From the NCBI GenBank assembly GCA_946410555.1, contig CAMKAT010000007.1:1-52548 (forward strand): DNA of 52,548 bases, read 5' to 3'. The position numbers were made by a program, and so were the translations under genes. The first letter of the stretch is position 1, and each line of letters starts with the position of its first letter. Under the pieces are notes generated by a model, which saw only the letters and a list, made by a program, of their open reading frames with translations, made no database searches and had not been told where the DNA came from. The DNA comes from an uncultured Caryophanales bacterium. GTDB taxonomy: Bacteria; Bacillota_I; Bacilli_A; RF39; UBA660. Positions 43,684 to 50,766 of the stretch are shown piece by piece.

Positions 43684-44406
43684 ATGAATATTAATGAATT
43701 TACTCAAGAATTAAATAAAATTGGTATTACATTAACAGATAAACAACTTGATGAATTAAATACTTATAAGGAATTTTTAAAAGAGTATAATAGTCATACT
43801 AATTTGACTACTATTACTGAAGATGATGATATTTATCTTAAACACTTTTATGATTCTTTAACTTTAGCTAAATATGTTAATTTAAATGAAGTTAATAATA
43901 TGTTAGATATTGGTACAGGAGCAGGTTTTCCTGGGATGGTTATAAAGATTGTTTTTCCTAACATAGATATGTATTTAATGGATTCTAATAATAAAAAGTT
44001 AGATTTTCTTACTCAATTAAGTGAAAAATTAGGATTAACTAATGTTCATATGTTACATGTAAGAGCAGAAGAGTATGCTAAAACTAATAGAGAATCTTTT
44101 GATTTAGTTACGTCTCGTGCAGTTGCAGCTCTTCCAATACTTACTGAACTTGCTTTACCTTTAACTAAGGTAGATGGTAAGTTTGTAGCTTTAAAAGCTA
44201 ATGCTAGCGAAGAAATTAGATTATCAAAGGATATAATTAATAAACTAAATGGTAATATAGATTTTATTGAAGAATTTACTTTACCTAAGTTAGAAGATCC
44301 AAGAACAATTATAGTTATGTCTAAGAAAGGACATACTAATGATTTATATCCAAGAGAATATGGAAAAATCAAAAAAGATTATGAAAGAATGAAAGGAAAC
44401 AAATAG
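43684..44406 (+). CDS. rsmG: 16S rRNA (guanine527-N7)-methyltransferase RsmG (GidB)
   Basis: 240 residues. SAM-binding 'NMLDIGTGAGFPGMVIKIVFP', 'VTSRAVAALPILTELALPL' and the C-terminal 'YPREYGKIKKD' signature. It methylates G527 of 16S rRNA. GAGGTA precedes the ATG. Last gene of the mnmE-mnmG-rsmG transcription unit, with a terminator at its end. Confidence 0.97.
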   Translation: MNINEFTQELNKIGITLTDKQLDELNTYKEFLKEYNSHTNLTTITEDDDIYLKHFYDSLTLAKYVNLNEVNNMLDIGTGAGFPGMVIKIVFPNIDMYLMDSNNKKLDFLTQLSEKLGLTNVHMLHVRAEEYAKTNRESFDLVTSRAVAALPILTELALPLTKVDGKFVALKANASEEIRLSKDIINKLNGNIDFIEEFTLPKLEDPRTIIVMSKKGHTNDLYPREYGKIKKDYERMKGNK

Positions 44407-44417
44407 TTTCCTTTTTT
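44392..44417 (+). terminator. Terminator of rsmG
   Basis: AAAGGAAAC / GTTTCCTTT stem with loop AAATA and T-run. Confidence 0.85.
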
Positions 44418-44429
44418 AGTGTAAATCAA

Positions 44430-44458
44430 TTGATAAAAAGGCTATTTTATACTAATAT
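44430..44458 (+). promoter_or_regulatory. Possible promoter of noc
   Basis: TTGATA (44430-44435), 17-base spacer, TAATAT (44453-44458), 26 bases before the noc ATG. Confidence 0.4.
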
Positions 44459-44484
44459 TAATATAGAATAGGAAGGTGAAGTCT

Positions 44485-45597
44485 ATGAAAATGGAATCTC
44501 AAATTAGGCTTGTTAATATTGAACAAATTATTCCTAATAGATTTCAACCAAGACTAACATTTAATCAACAAGCATTAATGGAATTATCTGCATCTATTCG
44601 TAGTCATGGTATTATTCAACCATTAACTGTAAGAAGAATAGGTGATAAGTTTGAAATTATTGCTGGTGAAAGAAGATATAAAGCTGCTCAACTTGCAGGT
44701 TTAACACAAGTTCCTGTTATTATAGCTGAACTTAATGATAATGATTCTGCAGAAGTAGCTATCATAGAAAATACTCATAGAAAAGATATGACTCCAATTG
44801 AAGAAGCTAAGTCATATAAAAAGTTATTAGATAGAAAATATGTTACTCAAGAACAATTAGCTGCAAGACTTGGTATGAGTCAATCTGCTATTGCTAATAA
44901 ACTAAGACTTCTAAATCTTGATCCTGCTGTTCAAGAAGCTTTATCTAATGAAAAAATTAGTGAAAGACATGCTAGAAGTTTACTTAAACTTACTGATAAA
45001 TTTAGACAAGTTGAATTATTAAATAGAACAATTGCTGAAAGATGGACAGTTAAAACTCTAGATGATGAGATAGCTAATGTCATCGGTGAATATCAAACTA
45101 ATAAACAAGATTTAGTTGGTGGTATTAATACAAATCGTAATGATATCGATGTAGATAGAATGATGGAAGAAACCTCAAATATCGATAATCCTAAAAATTT
45201 TAATGTTTATCAATATGATTCTAGTAAAAATAATAATGTATTCTTAAATGACTTAGAGAGTTCATCTGTTAATATGGATGGTGGTTCTTCATCAGGATTT
45301 AATCCTTTCGCAGGAGCAGGTTTCCATAAAAATTATGATGATGATATTGATCTACTTGAATTTGATGATGACGATGATGAAGTAGAAAAGAAAGATGATA
45401 ACGTTAAGAAAGAAGTTGTTATCGAAAAACCAACTTATGAAACTTCTGACGATGTTATGAGAGGTATTAAAGAAATGATTCAAAATGCAAATGAAAATGG
45501 AGTAGAAGTACTTAAAGAAGAGTTTGCTTTTGATGATATGTATCAATTTGTTATTAGAATACCTAAGAAGTCCAGTGTAAATAATGCTAACAAATAG
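44485..45597 (+). CDS. noc: Nucleoid occlusion protein Noc (ParB-family CTPase)
   Basis: 370 residues. ParB/Noc core: 'NRFQPRLTF', CTP-binding 'GERRYKAA' (61-68) and 'ENTHRKDMTPIEEA' (from 95), helix-turn-helix at about 120-141 ('VTQEQLAARLGMSQSAIANK'). The C-terminal 'VMRGIKEMIQNANENGVEVL...YQFVIRIPKKS' matches the Noc dimerisation end, and its place after rsmG is the noc locus. The four specificity positions read Gln133, Lys139, Asn144, Arg161, closer to Noc (Q,K,K,R) than ParB (R,T,A,G). It lacks the N-terminal amphipathic helix of Bacillus Noc; an upstream TAG (44464) rules out extension. An acidic linker at about 215-320 is unusual. Confidence 0.9.
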   Translation: MKMESQIRLVNIEQIIPNRFQPRLTFNQQALMELSASIRSHGIIQPLTVRRIGDKFEIIAGERRYKAAQLAGLTQVPVIIAELNDNDSAEVAIIENTHRKDMTPIEEAKSYKKLLDRKYVTQEQLAARLGMSQSAIANKLRLLNLDPAVQEALSNEKISERHARSLLKLTDKFRQVELLNRTIAERWTVKTLDDEIANVIGEYQTNKQDLVGGINTNRNDIDVDRMMEETSNIDNPKNFNVYQYDSSKNNNVFLNDLESSSVNMDGGSSSGFNPFAGAGFHKNYDDDIDLLEFDDDDDEVEKKDDNVKKEVVIEKPTYETSDDVMRGIKEMIQNANENGVEVLKEEFAFDDMYQFVIRIPKKSSVNNANK

Positions 45598-45618
45598 TTA
45601 GCATTTTATTTTTTTATT
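45583..45618 (+). terminator. Terminator of noc
   Basis: AATGCTAAC / GTTAGCATT stem with loop AAATA and a T-rich tail. Confidence 0.85.
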
Positions 45619-45645
45619 ATATAATGTGTATAAGGAGAAAAACTT

Positions 45646-45990
45646 ATGTATTCTAGAATAAGATTAAAATTAGTAAGAGATGGACAAATATTAATTGATA
45701 GTGAATCACCATTAAGAATTTTAAATGGTAATTATATGTTTGCTATTGATGGAGCTAAATATTTTTTTGATAACGAAAAATTAACATTAGTAAAACAAGA
45801 TAAAGATGTATCTATAACGTTAGATTTTATTAATAACAAATTGTTAGTAAGACCTAATAATATGCCTCAATTCTTTAGTTTAGAACTTGAGAATGTATCT
45901 TATAATGATAATGATAATTATATTTTAATTCACTATGAACATGAGATGGAAACGAGGTTTACTACTGATATAACTATCAATTTATATTGA
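45646..45990 (+). CDS. DUF1934-like (YwiB) beta-barrel protein
   Basis: 114 residues, mostly alternating strands ('MYSRIRLKLVRDGQILIDSES', 'NYMFAIDGAKYFFDNEKLTLV', 'NYILIHYEHEMETRFTTDITINLY'), which resembles the lipocalin-like DUF1934 family. In Bacillus the family member ywiB lies in the argS-rpoE neighbourhood, and here the gene directly precedes rpoE; argS is not present. It is shorter than the usual 140 residues. AAGGAG precedes the ATG. The TGA stop overlaps the rpoE -35 element. Assignment is tentative. Confidence 0.5.
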   Translation: MYSRIRLKLVRDGQILIDSESPLRILNGNYMFAIDGAKYFFDNEKLTLVKQDKDVSITLDFINNKLLVRPNNMPQFFSLELENVSYNDNDNYILIHYEHEMETRFTTDITINLY

Positions 45991-46014
45991 CAAGACTAAA
46001 TTCTATGTTATAAT
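45987..46014 (+). promoter_or_regulatory. Promoter of rpoE
   Basis: Perfect TTGACA (45987-45992) overlapping the upstream stop codon, 16-base spacer, perfect TATAAT (46009-46014). Confidence 0.8.
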
Positions 46015-46057
46015 CAATTTGTTTTAATACAAATCAATATATTTTGGAGGATTAAAC

Positions 46058-46498
46058 ATGAAAAAATTAACTTTAACAGCAGAACAATTAGAATCAATGT
46101 CATATGCAGATGTTGCTAAGTTCGTATTAGAAAATAGTTCTAAACCTGTTAGTTTACAAGATTTATTTAAAGAAGTAATAAGATTAATGGGATTACCTGA
46201 ATCAGATTTTGATGCTCATATTTTTGATTTCTTTACATTACTTTCTAATGATAAGAACTTCATTATGTTAGAAAAAGGTATGTGGGATTTAACAGTAAGA
46301 CATCAAAATAAGATTTCTATTATTAAAGATACTGAAGCAGATGATGAAGAAGAAATAGAAGAATCTGATGATGAAGAAATCGAAGAAGATGATTCAGAAG
46401 TTAATTATGATGATTCTTCATTAGACGATGATGATGCTGAAGATGATTTTAAAGATTTAGTTATTATAAATGATGATGAATTAGATCAAGAATCTTAG
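46058..46498 (+). CDS. rpoE: DNA-directed RNA polymerase delta subunit
   Basis: 146 residues. N-terminal HARE-HTH domain (1-90: 'ADVAKFVLENSSKPVSLQDLF', 'NDKNFIMLEKGMWDLTVRH') and a highly acidic disordered tail (about 95-146, runs of D and E). The delta subunit speeds polymerase recycling and affects promoter selectivity in Firmicutes. GGAGG precedes the ATG. It has a strong dedicated promoter. No hairpin separates it clearly from prfA. Confidence 0.95.
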   Translation: MKKLTLTAEQLESMSYADVAKFVLENSSKPVSLQDLFKEVIRLMGLPESDFDAHIFDFFTLLSNDKNFIMLEKGMWDLTVRHQNKISIIKDTEADDEEEIEESDDEEIEEDDSEVNYDDSSLDDDDAEDDFKDLVIINDDELDQES

Positions 46499-46543
46499 CG
46501 TATGACTTTTAATTATATTGATTAAAAGAAAGAGGTTAAGAAA

Positions 46544-47608
46544 ATGATAGAAAGATTAGAAATTATAAAAAAAAGATATAATGAATTAGTTGAAGAGCTT
46601 GGTAATCCAGAAGTTTTAGCTGATTATACTAAGACTATGGAATTATCTAAGGAAAAGGGTAGACTTGAACCAACTGTTAATAAGTATAATGAGTTAAAAA
46701 GTACTAAAGAAGAAATTGAAGGATTAAAAGATATGGTTAATGATCCTGAGATGGGTGAAATTGCTAGAGCGGAATTAGATACAGCTCAAGAAAACCTTAA
46801 AAAGATTGAAGAAGAACTTCAAGTACTTTTAATTCCTAGAGATGAAAATGATGATAAGAATATCATTATGGAAATTAGAGGAGCTGCTGGTGGAGATGAA
46901 GCAAATATCTTTGCTGGAGATTTATTTAGAATGTATTCTCAATATGCTCTTAAAAATGGTTGGAAGATTGAAGTATTAGATGAAGAACCAGGAGCTGCTG
47001 GTGGATATTCTCAAATTGAATTTATGATCAAAGGAGATTCTGTTTATTCAAAATTAAAATATGAATCTGGTGCTCATAGAGTTCAAAGAATTCCAGTTAC
47101 TGAATCTAATGGTAGAATTCAAACTTCAACTGCTACTGTTGCAGTTATGCCTGAAGCTGAAGAAATTGATTTCAAACTTAATATGGATGAAATCAGAGTA
47201 GATATTACTCGTGCTTCTGGACATGGTGGTCAAGGAGTTAATACTACTGACTCTGCAGTTAGACTTACTCATATTCCTACAGGAATTATTGTTTATGCTC
47301 AAACTGAAAGAAGTCAAATTAAGAATAAAGATATAGCTATGAAAATTATGGCTGCACGTCTTTATGATCTTCAATTAAAGGAAAAAGCTGAAAAAGAAGG
47401 CGACTTAAGAAGAAGTATGATTGGTACTGGAGATAGATCTGAAAAGATAAGAACTTATAACTATCCTCAAAGTAGAGTTACTGATCATAGAATTGGATTT
47501 ACTACAATGCAACTTGATAAAGTTATGAATGGTGACTTAGATCCAATTATTGATGCTTTAATTACAGAAGATCAAAGAAGAAAATTAAGCGAAGGAAACG
47601 AAGGATAA
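46544..47608 (+). CDS. prfA: Peptide chain release factor 1
   Basis: 354 residues. GGQ at 228-230 in 'SGHGGQGVNTTDSAVR', 'HRVQRIPVTESNGRIQTSTATVAVMPE' and a C-terminal 'NYPQSRVTDHRIG'. It reads UAA and UAG stops. Its pairing with prmC, which methylates the GGQ glutamine, is standard. GAGGTTAAG precedes the ATG. TK/argS genes seen in other genomes nearby are absent. Confidence 0.97.
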   Translation: MIERLEIIKKRYNELVEELGNPEVLADYTKTMELSKEKGRLEPTVNKYNELKSTKEEIEGLKDMVNDPEMGEIARAELDTAQENLKKIEEELQVLLIPRDENDDKNIIMEIRGAAGGDEANIFAGDLFRMYSQYALKNGWKIEVLDEEPGAAGGYSQIEFMIKGDSVYSKLKYESGAHRVQRIPVTESNGRIQTSTATVAVMPEAEEIDFKLNMDEIRVDITRASGHGGQGVNTTDSAVRLTHIPTGIIVYAQTERSQIKNKDIAMKIMAARLYDLQLKEKAEKEGDLRRSMIGTGDRSEKIRTYNYPQSRVTDHRIGFTTMQLDKVMNGDLDPIIDALITEDQRRKLSEGNEG

Positions 47609-47624
47609 TTTATTATCCTTTTTT
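47601..47624 (+). terminator. Terminator after prfA
   Basis: AAGGATAA / TTATCCTT stem over the stop codon with a short T-run. A TATAAT (47631-47636) follows at once and may drive prmC. Confidence 0.65.
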
Positions 47625-47651
47625 CTATGCTATAATTAGGTTGTGATTTAT

Positions 47652-48365
47652 ATGAACGATTTAGATAAAAAGTTATTAATTAAAAAGTATGGTTCTTTAG
47701 ATAAAATTCAAAAAAAGTTAGATAATCATTATCCAATTCAATATTTGATAGGTAATGTTGACTTTTATGGCTATACTATGGAAGTTAAGGAAGGTGTTTT
47801 AATTCCTAGATTTGAAACTGAAGAATTAGTATCAAGAACTATTAAGTTAATTAAGAAACATGGGTTTGATGATTCTTGTGTGTTAGATATTGGTACAGGT
47901 ACTGGATGTATTCCAATTTCTTTAAAGAAAGAATTACCTGAACTTAAAGTTACATCTATAGACATAAATGGTAAAGCGATTAGACTTGCTAAGAAAAATG
48001 CTAATTCTAATAAAGTTGATATTACTTTTATTAAGAAATCAGTTTTTAAGTATAATCCAATTAATAAGTATAATGTTATTATTTCTAATCCCCCTTATGT
48101 TGATAGGGAAGAAGAAGTGGGTCCTGAGATTAAATATGAACCAGAGAATGCAATATTTGCTAAAGATAATGGATTAGAGTTTTATAAATATATTATTAAG
48201 AATTCTTCTAAATATTTAGAGGATGAGTTTTTAATGTCTTTTGAAATTGGTTACAAACAAGGTGATTATCTAAAAAAATATGCAAAAGAAGTATTTCCTG
48301 ATGCTAAAGTAACTGTTGAGAAAGATTTAGCTGGTTTTGATAGATTTTTATTTATAGAAAAATAG
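47652..48365 (+). CDS. prmC: Release factor glutamine methyltransferase PrmC
   Basis: 237 residues. SAM motif 'VLDIGTGTGCIPISLKKELP' and the NPPY catalytic motif at 146-149 ('NVIISNPPYVDREEE'). 'PIQYLIGNVDFYGYTMEVKEGVLIPRFETEELV' is the diagnostic N-terminal substrate region. It methylates the GGQ Gln of release factors. The frame is open from a GTG at 47643; ATG 47652 is favoured though no strong ribosome-binding site is visible, and the leader after the TATAAT is very short. Confidence 0.95.
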   Translation: MNDLDKKLLIKKYGSLDKIQKKLDNHYPIQYLIGNVDFYGYTMEVKEGVLIPRFETEELVSRTIKLIKKHGFDDSCVLDIGTGTGCIPISLKKELPELKVTSIDINGKAIRLAKKNANSNKVDITFIKKSVFKYNPINKYNVIISNPPYVDREEEVGPEIKYEPENAIFAKDNGLEFYKYIIKNSSKYLEDEFLMSFEIGYKQGDYLKKYAKEVFPDAKVTVEKDLAGFDRFLFIEK

Positions 48366-48390
48366 TCGGATAATTGCGACTATTTTTTTG
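48362..48390 (+). terminator. Terminator of prmC
   Basis: ATAGTCG / CGACTAT stem and seven T. Confidence 0.8.
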
Positions 48391-48418
48391 TGATATAATT
48401 AAGGAAGAAGTGGTGTGT

Positions 48419-49120
48419 ATGAAGAAGATATTATTATTACATGGATGGGATTTTAGAGATTATACCAAATTAACTAGATCTAAAAATCCTTGGCATAACG
48501 ATATTAAGTTTATTAATGCGTTAAAGAAAGAGTATGAAGTTTATCAATTAACTTTTCCTGGTTTTTGTGGTGAAAAGGAACCTAAGGAAGCTTGGACTTT
48601 AGACGATTATGCTTTATATGTTAATAGTTATATTAGAACATCTAATATTAAATTTGATTATATTTTAGGTTATTCTTTTGGTGGAGCAGTTGCTATAAGA
48701 TATAACATTTTATTTAATAATTTCCAAAAACTAATATTAGTAGCACCCGCAATTACTAGAAATACTAATAGATCTATTAAATTTATTCCTACACCAGAAA
48801 TTCTTAAACCATTAAGAAAAGTTGTTAAAGATCTATATTTAAAATATATAATAAAGAATGAGTTTATGATTAATGGAACAAGATTCTTAAATGATTCTTA
48901 TCAAAATATCGTTAGAGTAGATTTAATTAATGATATTCAATATATTAAGCCTTATAATTTAAAGATTATATATGGTACTGAGGATAATGCTGTTAATCCT
49001 AACTTAGTATATGAAAATGTTCCTAAAGAGTATAAAAAACGTATATTTTTTATTAAAGGAGCTGATCATGATTTAGTTAATAATTATGCAAAGGACATAG
49101 TATCAATAATAAGTAAATAA
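48419..49120 (+). CDS. Alpha/beta hydrolase
   Basis: 233 residues. 'KKILLLHGWD' supplies the oxyanion-hole HG, nucleophile elbow 'GYSFGGAVAI' (GxSxG) near residue 90, 'LKIIYGTEDNAVNP' with the acid and 'KGADHDLV' with the catalytic His. Substrate unknown; ester or small-molecule hydrolase. The open frame reaches 48374, but the conserved start MKKILLLHGWD is ATG 48419. A TATAAT-like element lies about 20 bases upstream. Flanked by terminators, so monocistronic. Confidence 0.85.
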   Translation: MKKILLLHGWDFRDYTKLTRSKNPWHNDIKFINALKKEYEVYQLTFPGFCGEKEPKEAWTLDDYALYVNSYIRTSNIKFDYILGYSFGGAVAIRYNILFNNFQKLILVAPAITRNTNRSIKFIPTPEILKPLRKVVKDLYLKYIIKNEFMINGTRFLNDSYQNIVRVDLINDIQYIKPYNLKIIYGTEDNAVNPNLVYENVPKEYKKRIFFIKGADHDLVNNYAKDIVSIISK

Positions 49121-49145
49121 GATAAGTTTTTATCTTATTTTTTAT
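49115..49145 (+). terminator. Terminator after the alpha/beta hydrolase
   Basis: AATAAGATAA / TTATCTTATT type stem with a T-run. Confidence 0.7.
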
Positions 49146-49181
49146 TTACTTTGTTATAATATAATTACGAAGGTGATAATA

Positions 49182-50435
49182 TTGAAAAAATTAGTTATTC
49201 AAGGAGGAAAAGAGTTAAGTGGTACTATTAATATTAGTGGAGCTAAAAACTCTGTAGTAGCTTTAATTCCTGCCTCTATATTAACAAAAGGAAAGTGTGT
49301 TATTCATAATGTTCCTCAAATTAGTGATGTTGAAGCATTAATGAATATTATGAAGTTCCTTGGTTCTGATATTAAATATGAGAATGAAACTATATATATT
49401 GATAATAAAAATGTTAAGAATAAATATATTCCAGATGAATATGCTAGTAAGTTAAGAGCTTCTTATTATTTTATGGGTTCTTTATTAGGTGTATATGGTA
49501 ATGTTAATATTGCATCTCCAGGTGGATGTGTAATTGGATCTAGACCAATAGATTTCCATTTAAAATCTTTTGAAAAGATGGGTGCTAAAGTAAAAGAAGT
49601 AGAAAATACATTTAATATTACTTCAAATGGATTAAAAGCAACTGAAGTATTCTTTGATTTCCCATCAGTAGGAGCAACTATTAATGTAATGATAGCTGCT
49701 GTAAGAGCTAAAGGTGTAACTAGAATACTAAATGCTGCAAGAGAACCTGAGATTGAAAATATCGCTGATTTCTTAATTTCTATGGGTGCTCATATTAAAG
49801 GAGCAGGAACAGGCACAATTGAAATCGAAGGAGTTACTGAATTAGGTGATGGAGAAGTAACTGTTATTCCAGATAGAATAGAAGCAGGTACTTATGTTAT
49901 TATTGGAGCACTATTAGGTAAAAAATTAAAAATTAAAGGTGTTATTTCTGAACATATTGATTCTCTTTTATATAAATTAAAAGAGATGGGTGTTAATTTT
50001 AAAGTCTATGATGATGTTATTGAAATAAATAAAACTAAAAATTTAAAACCAGTTAATGTAAAAACTACTGTTTATCCTGGATTTCCAACAGACTTAGGAC
50101 AACCTATGAGTGCTTTATTAACTCAATGTTCTGGAGAATGTGTATTCGAAGAAACTATTTATGAAAATAGATTAAGACATATTCCTTACTTAAATGCTAT
50201 GGGAGCAAATATTAATACTTTAGATAAAAAAGCTGTTGTATTTGGTCCATCTAAATTAAAGGGAAGAAAAGTAAAAGCTACTGACTTAAGAGCTGGAGCT
50301 TCTATGTTAGTTGCTGGTATGATTGCTAATGGACAAACTACAGTTACTAATGTAGAACATTTATTAAGAGGATATGAAAGAATTGTGGATAAACTTAATG
50401 ATGTTGGTGGAAATATCAAATTAATTGATGAATAG
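49182..50435 (+). CDS. murA: UDP-N-acetylglucosamine 1-carboxyvinyltransferase MurA
   Basis: 417 residues. 'GGKELSGTINISGAKNSVVALIPASIL' start, catalytic Cys116 in 'PGGCVIGSRPIDFH' (fosfomycin target, so the wild-type susceptible form), 'YPGFPTDLGQPM' and 'DLRAGASMLVAGMIANG'. It commits UDP-GlcNAc to peptidoglycan synthesis; its presence shows a walled cell. The start is probably TTG 49182 (AAGGTGAT seven bases upstream) rather than GTG 49173, which overlaps the ribosome-binding site. The rho gene found between murA and rpmE in Bacillus is missing here. Confidence 0.97.
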   Translation: MKKLVIQGGKELSGTINISGAKNSVVALIPASILTKGKCVIHNVPQISDVEALMNIMKFLGSDIKYENETIYIDNKNVKNKYIPDEYASKLRASYYFMGSLLGVYGNVNIASPGGCVIGSRPIDFHLKSFEKMGAKVKEVENTFNITSNGLKATEVFFDFPSVGATINVMIAAVRAKGVTRILNAAREPEIENIADFLISMGAHIKGAGTGTIEIEGVTELGDGEVTVIPDRIEAGTYVIIGALLGKKLKIKGVISEHIDSLLYKLKEMGVNFKVYDDVIEINKTKNLKPVNVKTTVYPGFPTDLGQPMSALLTQCSGECVFEETIYENRLRHIPYLNAMGANINTLDKKAVVFGPSKLKGRKVKATDLRAGASMLVAGMIANGQTTVTNVEHLLRGYERIVDKLNDVGGNIKLIDE

Positions 50436-50447
50436 GTATTAAAAAAC

Positions 50448-50477
50448 TTGCATTTTATGTATGTTTTGTTATATACT
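50448..50477 (+). promoter_or_regulatory. Promoter of rpmE
   Basis: TTGCAT (50448-50453), 18-base spacer, TATACT (50472-50477). Confidence 0.6.
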
Positions 50478-50481
50478 AAAC

Positions 50482-50526
50482 CAGTAATGAATTTCTATGA
50501 CTGACCTAAGTCATGGCGGAAGGAGG
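50482..50526 (+). promoter_or_regulatory. Candidate L31 leader RNA element
   Basis: A 5' leader of about 50 nt with a hairpin ATGAC (50497-50501) / GTCAT (50510-50514), loop TGACCTAA, followed by GGCGGAAGGAGG. It ends on the ribosome-binding site. Autoregulatory leaders on rpmE (L31 binding its own mRNA) are known in several phyla including Firmicutes; assignment here is by position and the hairpin only. Confidence 0.5.
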
Positions 50527-50532
50527 ATTTAG

Positions 50533-50733
50533 ATGAAAAAAAATTTACATCCAAATCAAGTTATGTGTACTTTTAAATGTTCTTGTGGAGCTACTTTCCA
50601 AGCATTAAGTGACAGAGAAGAACAAAACATCGAAGTATGTTCTAAATGTCATCCATTCTATACTGGAGCACAAGGAAATAAAAAGAAAACTGGTAACATT
50701 GAAAAATTTAACAAAAAATATAATCTTGACTAA
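50533..50733 (+). CDS. rpmE: 50S ribosomal protein L31 (zinc-binding type)
   Basis: 66 residues. 'MKKNLHPNQV' start and the Cys-rich zinc ligands 'CTFKCSCG' and 'VCSKCHPFYTG', so the C+ (zinc-replete) form and not the zinc-free YtiA type. It bridges the ribosomal subunits. GGAGG precedes the ATG. Monocistronic with its own leader and bidirectional terminator. Confidence 0.97.
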   Translation: MKKNLHPNQVMCTFKCSCGATFQALSDREEQNIEVCSKCHPFYTGAQGNKKKTGNIEKFNKKYNLD

Positions 50734-50737
50734 TATA

Positions 50738-50766
50738 AAAACTCACTTTAATGGTGAGTTTTTTTA
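50738..50766. terminator. Bidirectional terminator between rpmE and the transglutaminase-like gene
   Basis: AAAACTCAC / GTGAGTTTT stem with T-run on the right and A-run on the left. Confidence 0.8.

Noticed and set aside
43928..43943. Second NBS-like sequence in rsmG (TTTTCCTGGGATGG)
   Set aside because: Only the left half resembles the NBS; the right arm does not match and there is no palindrome.
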